This document shows, one piece after another, positions 1 to 8,733 of a stretch of DNA of 64,000 nt (the first letter of the stretch is position 1; each line of letters begins with the position of its first letter). Position numbers and translations under genes: made by a program. The stretch comes from Histomonas meleagridis (lineage: Eukaryota > Parabasalia > Tritrichomonadida > Dientamoebidae): contig WSYJ01000171.1 of assembly GCA_020186115.1 (NCBI GenBank), positions 208,083-272,082 of the forward strand, written 5' to 3'. The notes under the pieces were generated by a model. That model saw only the letters and a list, made by a program, of their open reading frames with translations, was not told the DNA's origin and searched no databases.

Positions 1-600
1 GTTTTAAATAATTTAAATAATTTCCAAATATTATTTTGAAATATCAAATTATTAAAATAAATTTCAAATAAAAAGAATAAATATCTTTAGCATTAATATC
101 AATTCCTTCTTGTTCAAGAAGTAATTTAACTATTTCTGTATGGCCATCTTCAGATGCTTTAATAAGTGCTGTCTCAAATAATTTTAATAGTTTTCAAAAA
201 TTTTTTAGAAATATTAAATTATTAAAATAAATTTCAAATAAAACAAATATATATCTTTAGCATTGATATCAATTCCTTTTTGTTTAAGAAGTAATTTAAC
301 TATTTCTATTCTATTTTTTATAGATGTACAAATAAGTGCTGTATTAAATATTTTAAATAATTTCCAAATATTATTTTGAAATATCAAATTATTATAATAA
401 ATTTTATATAAAACATATAAATATCTTTAGCATTAATATCAATTCCTTCTTTTTCAAGAAGTAATTTAACTATTTCTGTATAACCTTTTACAGATGCCCA
501 CATTAATGCTGTTTCAAATATAATAAATAGTTATCAAATACTATTTTAAAATATAAAATTATTAAAATTAATATCAAATTATACCAATAAACTCCTTTAG
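1..600 (-). repeat. 170-bp ankyrin-unit array, continuing past the left edge
   Basis: On the minus strand at least three ankyrin units follow the DUF3447 gene. The TAL-encoding octamer occurs (read as AGTGCTGT or AATGCTGT on the plus strand) at 165-172, 335-342 and 505-512, exactly 170 bp apart. Each unit has an open ankyrin segment (about 30 codons, ending in an INAKD-like motif) and an AT-rich spacer of about 80 bp that puts the next unit in a different frame. The array runs off the window edge. It is similar at nucleotide level to the arrays at 26.4 kb and 58 kb. Whether the units are translated is unknown. Confidence 0.8.
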
Positions 601-1735
601 CATTAATATCAATTCCTTCATAATTTAAAACATATTTAACAAGTTCGATGTTTCCTAATTTTGATGAACAAATTAATATATTATTTGGAATTTTATTTTC
701 TTGAAGAAAAGATTTAGTAAGATACATATTTCCAGAACTTGCTGATTCATAAATTATCGAATCATTGATTTTCATTCCTTCTTTTACTAGAAACATAAAA
801 ATATCATAATTATAATAAAAAACGCAATCAGTGCCTAATTTTTCTAAATCATTAATTTCAGCAATTTTATTTTCATAAAGATATTTAAAAATATCATTTC
901 GATGAAACATAATTGCTGTTTCATATGAACCAAAAAATGTTGAATGATTTTGTTCACATAAATGAATGATTTCTTCATTTCCACCTGCAACTGCATAGTT
1001 ACCTGTATTATCTATTTTAGAACCATTCATAAGTAAATATTTAAAACATTTCACTGATCCAAAAAATGCTGCATAATCAATTAATGAAACTTCTTCTTGA
1101 TTAATAAATGAACATCTTTCATAGAGTGATGGTTTAATTGTTTGATTAAAATCAAATTTTGATTGTGATGATATTTCTTGAAGTTCTTCTATTTCGTCAT
1201 TACGAATTATCTTTGCAATTTCATTTGGATTTGTTCCTTCTTTAATTAATTTCTTATGAAGTTCAAAATCATTTTTTGATAGTTCTTCATAATTTTGGAT
1301 TGATTCATTGTAATTATTTATATCTTTTTCTGGCATATAATGCATAAAATATTGATTATTTTTTAAATAAAGAGTTTTAGGATCAATTATATTTTGTGCA
1401 TTCACACACTCGAGAAGATAGTTCGATTCTTGGGAATCTTTATCGAGAAGTAAATTTGTTAAAACATCGTATATTCGATATTTACTTTTATTATTTTTTT
1501 CAAATGTTTCAATTTCATTGATAAATATTAAGTACACATCAGAGTTACTTGCTCTCATAACAAATGAAAAATATATCATTTGACTAATTACCAGATTAAA
1601 AGAATATAAGAAATTATCATCAAAATTATTAAATAAAGAAAGTACTGATTGATGAACATTACCTTCATTGAGATTAAAAACAATTTGGTAATATTGTTTA
1701 GCGATTTCCCATTCTTTTGTTTGACTAAAAAGCAT
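503..1735 (-). CDS. DUF3447-type ankyrin-repeat protein
   Basis: About 410 residues. The N-terminal half is the helical, ankyrin-related region typical of trichomonad DUF3447 proteins. The middle (LIDYAAFFGSVKCFKYLLMN and following) and C-terminal parts are degenerate ankyrin repeats ending in an INAK motif. The start is taken as the ATG at 1735, because the frame upstream opens only at TTG; the sequence there aligns with the second family member at 25.2 kb. The last ~30 codons are not ankyrin. They read into the AT-rich spacer and form a hydrophobic tail. Residues around 160-300 are almost identical to the 25.2 kb protein. Members of this large family have no known biochemical function; a protein-binding scaffold is the family-based guess. 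Confidence 0.75.
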   Translation of the reverse strand: MLFSQTKEWEIAKQYYQIVFNLNEGNVHQSVLSLFNNFDDNFLYSFNLVISQMIYFSFVMRASNSDVYLIFINEIETFEKNNKSKYRIYDVLTNLLLDKDSQESNYLLECVNAQNIIDPKTLYLKNNQYFMHYMPEKDINNYNESIQNYEELSKNDFELHKKLIKEGTNPNEIAKIIRNDEIEELQEISSQSKFDFNQTIKPSLYERCSFINQEEVSLIDYAAFFGSVKCFKYLLMNGSKIDNTGNYAVAGGNEEIIHLCEQNHSTFFGSYETAIMFHRNDIFKYLYENKIAEINDLEKLGTDCVFYYNYDIFMFLVKEGMKINDSIIYESASSGNMYLTKSFLQENKIPNNILICSSKLGNIELVKYVLNYEGIDINAKGVYWYNLILILIILYFKIVFDNYLLYLKQH

Positions 1736-1941
1736 CTTCAAGAAAAACAACTATAATGACCGTCTCAATTTTTTGGCTAGTTTATGCTTCAGTAATGTCA
1801 TTTTATATCATATAAAATTAAATGAATACTATTATATCGTAACCTAAGGTTTTTTTGAATGGAAAACATGATTAACGGTTTTTGACTTTACCAAACGGTC
1901 ATCAAGTATTGAAATGCTATGTGAAATGTCATAAGATTTTA
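1736..1941. promoter_or_regulatory. Divergent promoter with Myb-like sites
   Basis: The interval between two divergent genes carries ACGGTCAT in minus orientation (core 1758-1763, 23 bp before the left ATG) and two plus-strand AACGGT sites (1874-1879 and 1894-1899, about 45-70 bp before the right ATG). The same AACGGT/ACCGTT core recurs before many other genes in the window. It fits the general Myb recognition consensus (YAACKG). The promoter role is inferred from position and recurrence. Confidence 0.5.
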
Positions 1942-3144
1942 ATGATGTATTTGCTACTCGCATTTATATCGTTATTAGTAAAGAGAAAAGTACGAAACTG
2001 GAGCGAAAATATCATATTAGATCGTTTTGGATTCGAACCAGGCGGGAGCTTTGAATTCAATATAACAAATATATTCGGAGACCAATTTTTTATCTCTTTA
2101 TGTTTAAAATCAGAATGTCAAAAGCTCATGAAATCAAAAAGCTTATGTAACCTAATTCCCGAAGATGCACCAGAGATCACATCTATTCAAAACATTAAAA
2201 ACAACACAATTTACTTTTCAGGTCATGTAACAAAGCGATCAACACTCTATCCTCTTCTTTCATCATGTGATCAAAAGCATTCCAAATATGATTTAGTATT
2301 AACATTTCATAATCAAAAAACGTTTTTAGATTTTTATGTTTATCCCACGTTAATTCTAAAGCCTCTTTTTCTCTTTATTCTTATCATCATAGCCATTATC
2401 TGGGTTATTAATTGGGTTTCAAATCTCCGTGTCAAGAATTATCTTCATTCACATTTTACCATCACATTATTTTCCACCATTCTCTATACATTATTTCACA
2501 TTCTTGAGCTCTATCATTTTTCACTCTCCGACTCATCCACCAAGCTTAAATATTTTCGTATCATATTTCAAATCACTCAACGAATTTCACTTTTTTCCAT
2601 AATCCTAATGATCTGTAATGGCCTCTGTCTTATTCGCACCGAAGTAGATATCCATGACAAATTTTGTTACATTATCGTCAGCATCATTGCGACCATTCCG
2701 ACCTCATTTTTAGAGCTACGAGAGAATACAGCAGAGCCATTACGTATAGAATGCATTTCCATCTTTGTTGCCTTGCGAATTTATTTACTCTTGAAATCGA
2801 TTCAATCATATAACAAAGCTATCGACTATTTCTTCCAAGAACATTCGATAATAAACCTCGAGACCATAAAAGAAGAAGCGAAAGAGCTGAAACAATTCCA
2901 TAGATATTTTGCTATAATGTTTTGTTTATTGTGTACGATTTTGTTGGTGTGTTGTTTGGACGACTGTAAATTTCTCGACTTCTATCAGTCGCAGATAGTG
3001 CAGGACGCCGTGAGCTTGACTGTGATTTGCATGGCTGAAAAAATCGCGTGGCTGCAGCCAGTGGCGATTGTGATGGAGAATGAAGTGGAGGATAAAAGAA
3101 ATGGAATAAAGTGGGAAGAAATGAAGTTGGAAGAACCGAAATAA
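1942..3144 (+). CDS. Seven-transmembrane protein, GOST/lung-7TM receptor-like
   Basis: 400 residues from the ATG at 1942; the longer open frame starts at TTG, and the AACGGT promoter sites would lie inside it. The protein begins with a short hydrophobic signal-like segment (MMYLLLAFISLLV). A lumenal domain of about 115 residues follows, starting with an FGFEPGGSFEF motif and containing several cysteines. About seven hydrophobic helices then run from LILKPLFLFILIIIAI onward, and the tail is charged. This layout (signal, globular lumenal domain, 7TM, short tail) matches the GOST family (GPR107/108, TMEM87), which acts in Golgi-endosome traffic. The family call rests on architecture and the N-terminal motif only. 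Confidence 0.5.
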   Translation: MMYLLLAFISLLVKRKVRNWSENIILDRFGFEPGGSFEFNITNIFGDQFFISLCLKSECQKLMKSKSLCNLIPEDAPEITSIQNIKNNTIYFSGHVTKRSTLYPLLSSCDQKHSKYDLVLTFHNQKTFLDFYVYPTLILKPLFLFILIIIAIIWVINWVSNLRVKNYLHSHFTITLFSTILYTLFHILELYHFSLSDSSTKLKYFRIIFQITQRISLFSIILMICNGLCLIRTEVDIHDKFCYIIVSIIATIPTSFLELRENTAEPLRIECISIFVALRIYLLLKSIQSYNKAIDYFFQEHSIINLETIKEEAKELKQFHRYFAIMFCLLCTILLVCCLDDCKFLDFYQSQIVQDAVSLTVICMAEKIAWLQPVAIVMENEVEDKRNGIKWEEMKLEEPK

Positions 3145-3568
3145 GAAATTTTAGTTTTTCTTGTCTTTATGTTAGTAAATATTATTTAAATATTAAATGC
3201 TTTTTTATATAAGAAAATATTTTTAAATAATATTAAAATTAACACCAAAGAATTTTTTGCTTTATTCTGATTATTTCTTTTTGTTCTTAACAAGAAACTT
3301 AATCATATTTAATTTCAGATAAATATTTTAGACTATTTGCAGAATTAAATAATGTTTAATTTGATGATTTTTAAATTTAAATAACGTTTAATTTAAAAGA
3401 AATATAAACTTTGAAATTATATAATATTTATATTAAATATTTTTTTTTACTAATTAGAAAGCATTTAAATTTAAAATTCACATTTATGATTTCAATTAAT
3501 TAATTACAAAAGAGCAAAGTGACAAAATTACAAACTAATTTTTATTTAATACGCACAAAATCCATCCG
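3145..3568. other. Intergenic, no gene seen
   Basis: Very AT-rich convergent intergenic stretch with short poly-T runs. No open frame, RNA gene or repeat could be supported. Confidence 0.6.
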
Positions 3569-4384
3569 TTAGCTTACATTTAGCTTTTCAAATTGCCACG
3601 TGTCCCAGTTCTTTACTTTCTGTTTGACAAACTCCATCATTCTTAAGTACGAATCTGTGTTTATCATTGGTAGCTCAGGTAACTCAGTCATTTTCTTTGT
3701 TGCCTTGGCGCTTTGGCTTGAAGGCTTATGGGTAGATTTTGGAGGAGCTGTGATTTGTGAAGGTAATGGAGCGGCTGTATTGATTTTGTTAGATACAACT
3801 TTACCAAGTATTGTAACCGACTTCATTTCATTCGTGGATGACTCAGAAAGAGGGTACTTTTCGTAGAGCCACTGAAAATTCATTTTTAATTCTTGTTCAA
3901 ATCGATGTGCAAAAACATGTATCTCATCATGGGAAAGTGTATTACGTGCAACAAGATGAACAAGAAAGCTTGGTATAGTGTTAGAGTGTGATAAAACTTC
4001 AACTTCTTTAGGCCATGTTTTGGATATGCACTGCTTAACAAAATCATCAAGTTCAGGTATATACAAAACGCTTTTCGCATAACAAATGGGAGCGATATAC
4101 TTAACATATTCTTCCGGACATTTTTTTTTCGATGATAAAATTTCAGTTATATTTGGTTTAATTGCATCAATACAACTGATTAGATAACCATATGCTTTTT
4201 CATTTTCGTAGCTACAACATAAAGTAGGAAGAGATTGATAAGCAGCATCATAACGTTTTCCATTTACATAGCGAGCGATTGTGTTTTGAGCTGAAGTGCG
4301 TGCTTTTGTAATTTGCATCATTCGGCTCGATAATATTGAGCGTAAAATTTGAAGTTTTGTTGTTGGATTTGCAGTTTTTTTCAT
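3569..4384 (-). CDS. IST1-like ESCRT-III regulator
   Basis: 271 residues with an ATG start at 4384. The N-terminal ~170 residues are helical and match the IST1 (Regulator of Vps4 activity) pattern: a basic first helix (TTKLQILRSILSSRM), then helices with regularly spaced basic residues and an ESCRT-III-like core. The C-terminal ~70 residues are P/S/T/K-rich and low in complexity, ending in a short helix (SYLRMMEFVKQKVKNW) that sits where MIM-type motifs lie in IST1 proteins. IST1 binds Vps4 and CHMP1 and tunes ESCRT-III disassembly on endosomes. The gene shares a 102-bp divergent promoter with a Rab GTPase gene, another membrane-traffic factor. The family call is from sequence pattern recognition. 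Confidence 0.6.
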   Translation of the reverse strand: MKKTANPTTKLQILRSILSSRMMQITKARTSAQNTIARYVNGKRYDAAYQSLPTLCCSYENEKAYGYLISCIDAIKPNITEILSSKKKCPEEYVKYIAPICYAKSVLYIPELDDFVKQCISKTWPKEVEVLSHSNTIPSFLVHLVARNTLSHDEIHVFAHRFEQELKMNFQWLYEKYPLSESSTNEMKSVTILGKVVSNKINTAAPLPSQITAPPKSTHKPSSQSAKATKKMTELPELPMINTDSYLRMMEFVKQKVKNWDTWQFEKLNVS

Positions 4385-4449
4385 TTCAAGTTATTTGCCA
4401 CTTTTTGGAAAGTATTCAAAAATTACCAATACAATTTTTGCCCACTTTT

Positions 4450-4459
4450 GACGGTTTTT
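4450..4459. promoter_or_regulatory. Shared Myb-like site (GACGGTTTTT)
   Basis: A single ACGGT core sits in the 102 bp between the divergent IST1-like and Rab genes, 37 bp before the Rab ATG. It matches the recurring promoter motif of the window. Confidence 0.45.
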
Positions 4460-4486
4460 ATGAACTTTGGCAAAAATTTTTAAAGC

Positions 4487-5053
4487 ATGAGAAAAGTTCG
4501 TGTTGCTTTTTGCGGTGAACAAAGTGTAGGAAAAACAACAATTATAAATAGATTTGCATCTGACCAATTTGATCCTTCAAAAGAAACACAAGAAACAGTA
4601 GTAGTTAATTGCATTTCCAAAGAAGTTAAAACACCAGAAGGAACAGTTCATCTTCAATTATGGGATACTGCTGGAACGGAAAGGTATCGTTCAGTAATTA
4701 ATAACTTTTTCCACAAAGCCAATGCTATCGTTATTGTATATGATGTATCAGTCAGATCATCTTTCGAACAACTCCCCTATTGGTATGAGTTTTCAAAAGA
4801 AAACAATACAGATGAGGCTGAAGTCTTTATTGTTGGAAACAAAAAAGATCTTCAAGAACAAGTTTCAATATCTGAAGGATATGATTTTTCAAAAGAATAC
4901 GGTGCTAAATTCTTTATAACGTCAGCGAAAACGGGTGAAAACATAAGAGAATTATTTGAAAGATTGGCATTAGTTTCAAATGAATCTACCCCATTTTCAA
5001 CAGATGAGAATCTATTAGCTAATCAAACTAGTGACTCTAGTGTTTGTTGCTAA
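4487..5053 (+). CDS. Rab-family small GTPase with a substituted switch II glutamine
   Basis: 188 residues. The P-loop is GEQSVGKT (10-17), switch I region ETVVVN, switch II WDTAGTERYRS (59-69), NKKD 118-121 and SAK 146-148. It ends in a dicysteine, the usual double-geranylgeranylation signal of Rabs. RYRS and the WDTAG context place it in the Rab family, which controls vesicle tethering and fusion. Position 64, normally the catalytic Gln of DTAGQE, is Thr, so intrinsic GTP hydrolysis may be low. Divergent trichomonad Rabs are numerous and the subclass cannot be assigned. Confidence 0.88.
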   Translation: MRKVRVAFCGEQSVGKTTIINRFASDQFDPSKETQETVVVNCISKEVKTPEGTVHLQLWDTAGTERYRSVINNFFHKANAIVIVYDVSVRSSFEQLPYWYEFSKENNTDEAEVFIVGNKKDLQEQVSISEGYDFSKEYGAKFFITSAKTGENIRELFERLALVSNESTPFSTDENLLANQTSDSSVCC

Positions 5054-5182
5054 CTCACAAAGGATTATAAAAACTATTAAAATTTTATAAAATCTTGTTG
5101 AAATAATGTGGCCGTTTTAATCTATCAAAAAGTGAGATTTAAAACCGCGTTTTTAATTGAAAAGGTCGACCAAACCTCTTTT

Positions 5183-5923
5183 ATGGTCTCTCGCTGCAAG
5201 TTCCAAAACTCTCCAGAAATTGGTGCTTATGCACGAATCACCAATGCCTATGCTCTTCTTCCCTTCAACACATCTGAAAACTTTTTTAGCATTTTTGAAG
5301 AAAAACTTGCTGAGCATATCCCCGTTTTCCATGCTTCGATCGCAGGAACAGCAATTCTTGGAAGACTATGTGTTGGCAATGATAAAGGTCTTTTGGTTCC
5401 TTCAATTACCACAGATCAAGAACTTCAACAATTAAGAGATTGTCTTCCAGACAGAGTGGTTGTTCAACGTGTAGATGAGCGTCTCTCAGCACTTGGTAAT
5501 GTAATTTCATGTAATGATCACAATGCTTTATATCATCCTGAACTTGATTCCCAAACAGTTGAAATCATTGGTGATGTTCTTGGTGTAGATGCTTTCCCTG
5601 GTATCATTGCAGATGAAAAACTTGTTGGTACATACTCAGTTTTCACAAATCGTGGAGGTGTTGTTTGCTCAAAGGTCACTGTTGAACAACTTGAAGAACT
5701 TGCGGGTCAATTACAAGTAGAACTCACTGCTGCTACAGTTAATAGAGGCCAACAACTTCTTGGAGCTGGTATATGTGCAAATGATTGGACTCTATTTTGC
5801 GGTTGGGACACAACTGCTCTTGAAATTGCTAATTTAACACGTATTTTTAAGATTGAAGACACATCTACAAACACTGGTGATGTGGTTAATATTGATGAAT
5901 CTTTGATTGATATGATTCTCTAA
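5183..5923 (+). CDS. EIF6: Translation initiation factor 6 (ribosome anti-association factor)
   Basis: 246 residues from the ATG at 5183. That length and N-terminus (MVSRCKFQNSPEIGAYARIT) match eIF6 (about 245 aa). The longer frame begins at GTG and adds 25 unconserved residues. Diagnostic stretches include VHASIAG-type (HASIAGTAILGRLCVGN), LLVPSITTDQELQ, VDERLSALGNVI, GTVNRG-like TVNRGQQLLGAG and NDWTLFCGWDTT. They cover the five-fold pseudosymmetric pentein fold. eIF6 is needed for 60S biogenesis and blocks premature 40S-60S joining. The gene is single-exon and convergent with the next gene. Confidence 0.95.
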   Translation: MVSRCKFQNSPEIGAYARITNAYALLPFNTSENFFSIFEEKLAEHIPVFHASIAGTAILGRLCVGNDKGLLVPSITTDQELQQLRDCLPDRVVVQRVDERLSALGNVISCNDHNALYHPELDSQTVEIIGDVLGVDAFPGIIADEKLVGTYSVFTNRGGVVCSKVTVEQLEELAGQLQVELTAATVNRGQQLLGAGICANDWTLFCGWDTTALEIANLTRIFKIEDTSTNTGDVVNIDESLIDMIL

Positions 5924-6246
5924 ATAAATGACCTTTAAAATATAGAAAAGGAAAGTATTTTTAGAAATTATTTGCATTTATTCATTAATTTTATCAAAGA
6001 TTTTGAAATGAAATTCGATTTCGAATTTCATATCACATGTCATCATCAAAAAAAACTCATTTTTCATTTTTAGTTGGAAAGAAAAATGACGAGAGACCAA
6101 ACCGGTCAAATACAGCTGAATTTTTATAAAAAGTTAATCAAAGCAGAAGACAGTTTTGGTGGATCGAATTTGATGAAAAAGATTAAAGTTATTGATTATT
6201 TTAGAAGGTTATTTTTGTTTACCAGACAGCAACAAAAAAATTTATT
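5924..6246. other. Intergenic between convergent genes
   Basis: AT-rich region between the eIF6 stop and the end of a minus-strand gene. It holds a 57-codon ATG frame at 6086-6259 that overlaps the neighbouring gene end and resembles no known family; I do not call it a gene. Confidence 0.5.
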
Positions 6247-7017
6247 TCATTTCTTCTGACTGGAGTTATCCGGGATCCAATCAGTTTCAACTGGCGAAGG
6301 CGCTTGGTTCGGAAGAGCCGGTGCTTTTCTATAACCAAGATCGAATGAATGCGATTGAGAAATGTTTCTCCGTTGTGAATTTCGAAATGACATATTTGAT
6401 GATGTGTTTTCTTGTGGCATAACCTGTTGCTGACGACCACCGATTACTAATTTCTTTTGAGGCTCATTGTAATCATATTTCTGGCTATTACTTCTGGAGA
6501 CGTGGTGATCGTCATCATAGAAATCTCTCCTATCTTGCTTCCTAGAATATTGTGGCCTGTCGTAAGCGTTGTTGAAAGAACTGCTGGATGACATACCGAA
6601 TTTGGAGCCTACATGGAAAGATGTTTGTCTAGTTGGTGGATTTTCGTCATCATAATAATCTCTATTTCTATTTCTGTTTGATCCACCTCCTCTCCAACTT
6701 CGTTGGTAGTTATCATTATATCTATCTTGATCCATATGATTGAATTCTTCTGGTTCTTCATCCATTGGTTCATCAGAAGGTTCATTTGTAGTAGATTTAG
6801 TTTTTTCGTCATTTACAAGAGACTCAAATGATGTCTTTAGTTTTGGTTTTTTTGCTGTGGAATTACCCCATCCTGCACCAACATTATTAGAAGTAGTTAC
6901 TGGCCTTCTTAATGTATTTGACTGTTCTGGCCTACGGGTTGTGTCAATGGATATTTTTCCAACATGTAATCCATTATCTTCGAATGACATAAGATTATTT
7001 TGCTGATTCTTCTTCAT
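6247..7017 (-). CDS. Disordered, charged protein of unknown function
   Basis: About 256 residues from the ATG at 7017; the longer frame starts at TTG and runs through the promoter sites. The protein is almost entirely low complexity. It has an acidic patch (DEPMDEEPEEF), an R/N/D/Y-rich middle (SWRGGGSNRNRNRDYYDDEN) and an S/R/D-rich C-terminal half ending near PVETDWIPDNSSQKK. Such composition is common in RNA-granule and mRNA-associated proteins, but there is no folded domain to support a specific call. It is convergent with eIF6. Confidence 0.6.
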   Translation of the reverse strand: MKKNQQNNLMSFEDNGLHVGKISIDTTRRPEQSNTLRRPVTTSNNVGAGWGNSTAKKPKLKTSFESLVNDEKTKSTTNEPSDEPMDEEPEEFNHMDQDRYNDNYQRSWRGGGSNRNRNRDYYDDENPPTRQTSFHVGSKFGMSSSSSFNNAYDRPQYSRKQDRRDFYDDDHHVSRSNSQKYDYNEPQKKLVIGGRQQQVMPQENTSSNMSFRNSQRRNISQSHSFDLGYRKAPALPNQAPSPVETDWIPDNSSQKK

Positions 7018-7027
7018 GATTTGTGAT

Positions 7028-7055
7028 AACGGTTTTTTAAACTGATTTAAACCGT
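7028..7055. promoter_or_regulatory. Paired Myb-like sites
   Basis: AACGGT at 7028-7033 and AACCGT at 7050-7055 face each other 22 bp apart, 11-38 bp before the minus-strand ATG at 7017. Both match the recurrent promoter core. Confidence 0.5.
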
Positions 7056-7515
7056 TTTCGCTTCTCAATCGGAATAGGCCACAAATGGGAACGCTCAACG
7101 AAAAACTTTCGTGCGTGCATTTTTGGTAGCAAAAAAATTTTCATTTTATAAATTATTGTTTTTTTTAAATTTGTATCATGGCATGTGGCAAAGAATGTAA
7201 AAATGAAATTGTTAATTACTTCATAAATTTTGATAAAATAAGCTTAATCTTTTGGTAATATCTAAAATGTATTTAACATTAAATTCTGAAAAAGAATATT
7301 CAATGAAAAAAACGATCAAAAAGAATCATATTGTGATTAATTGTTTCATTATTAAATGTGTGAGTTTGTAAAAGACATTTCAGCAGAATTTTCTTGTTCC
7401 ATAATCAATTTGTGTAATTCATTTACAAGATCAATTTCTTAAAAAAATTTTTTTGGATTTGTTTTTTACCAACAATAGCATGATATCATGGTAATAAAAT
7501 AATTTTTGAAACAAG
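7056..7515. other. Intergenic, AT-rich
   Basis: Contains AAAACGATCA near 7310 and poly-A/T runs. No gene or RNA could be supported. Confidence 0.5.
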
Positions 7516-8733
7516 TTACGCCATAAATCTTAAATATGGGTTGAACTCTGTTTCATTGAACGATCGCAGTTTTCTGTGGTTCATGGCGGTTTGCAGCGGT
7601 TTTCGCGGTTTGTCGTGGGTCCTTTTCCTCTTAGAGCTTTTCTTCTTAAGCTTTTGTTCAGTTCCATCCAAAATATCATCTTCGCCTTCCTTCCTTCGGT
7701 GGTGCCTCCTCTTCTTTCTCTTGGAGGTCTTTGACCCTGTAATTTCTTGGAATACTTTATTATAATCAAAGCATGGTGACGAACCAAAGTCATCTCTAGC
7801 GGCACTAAACCCAATCTCGGATTCTAAGTAACTGGACTCACGGCAGAAATACTTGTCAATTTGTCTCATGGAAACATATCCTTTTTGCTCGGAAGGATTC
7901 ATTTGTCGTGGGACTCCACTCAGCCAAGGATCTGCAAGGGCTTGTTCAACAGTGTATCTTTCGTCTTGATTAACTGTCATTAGTTTTCTTATCATATGTT
8001 GACATTCTGGACTAAGAGTTGATGGGATAATATACCTGCCGCGCTTGATCTGCTGGAAGAGCTGCGCTTGGTTTCTTTTTGTCCATGGAAGTTGGCCAGT
8101 TACCATTGCAAATAAAATTACACCGCAACTCCATACATCAGTAGTAAGACCATTATATGACTTTCCACTAACACATTCGGGAGAAGCGTAACAGGGTGAT
8201 CCGCATGGCGTGTCAACCAAGTTATTCCTATCAACAAATCTCGATAAACCAAAATCACTGATTTTGATCTTACCAAACTGGTCAATTAAAATGTTTTCGG
8301 GTTTGAGATCTCTATGAGATACACCAATCGAATGGATATATTGTAATGCTTCGAGAATCTGTCTGAAAATTGGCTTTGCTTCGGATTCTTTAAGATATTT
8401 ACGGTCAACAATGTACTGGAAAAGATCTCCGTTTGGACAAAATTCCATAAAAATATAATAATTTTCATCGTCGCATTTAAGATCAATCATTTGAACGATA
8501 CCTGGATGATGCAATTGTTGGTTGATTCTAATTTCAATTTCAAAGCGAACTTTTAAGTGATCTGATGTTAGTCTTTTCTTTGGCACAATTTTGCAAGCAT
8601 AATATTGATGTGTTTCTTTATGGATACAAAGTTTTACAACCGAAAAAGATCCTTCGCCTATTGTTCCCTGTATTTTGTATGGTCCAATCTCGGATGGACA
8701 ATGGAGTCCGTGGCGATCGGAATCTTTGTTCAT
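7516..8733 (-). CDS. CAMK-group Ser/Thr protein kinase (SNF1/MARK-like)
   Basis: 405 residues from the ATG at 8733; the longer frame starts at TTG. The kinase domain fills residues 19-275: glycine loop GEGSFSVV (27-34), ATP-binding Lys48, helix-C Glu near 66, HRDLKPEN (140-147), DFG 160-162, and an activation loop TPCGSPCYASPE with Thr175 in the LKB1-type position of AMPK-related kinases. All catalytic residues are present, so it should be active. The C-terminal ~110 residues are highly basic with several KKR/RKRK clusters, consistent with nuclear targeting. No UBA or KA1 domain is visible. Substrates are unknown. Confidence 0.88.
   Translation of the reverse strand: MNKDSDRHGLHCPSEIGPYKIQGTIGEGSFSVVKLCIHKETHQYYACKIVPKKRLTSDHLKVRFEIEIRINQQLHHPGIVQMIDLKCDDENYYIFMEFCPNGDLFQYIVDRKYLKESEAKPIFRQILEALQYIHSIGVSHRDLKPENILIDQFGKIKISDFGLSRFVDRNNLVDTPCGSPCYASPECVSGKSYNGLTTDVWSCGVILFAMVTGQLPWTKRNQAQLFQQIKRGRYIIPSTLSPECQHMIRKLMTVNQDERYTVEQALADPWLSGVPRQMNPSEQKGYVSMRQIDKYFCRESSYLESEIGFSAARDDFGSSPCFDYNKVFQEITGSKTSKRKKRRHHRRKEGEDDILDGTEQKLKKKSSKRKRTHDKPRKPLQTAMNHRKLRSFNETEFNPYLRFMA

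Noticed and set aside
6086-6259. 57-codon plus-strand frame after eIF6
   Set aside because: Overlaps the end of a convergent gene and matches no family.
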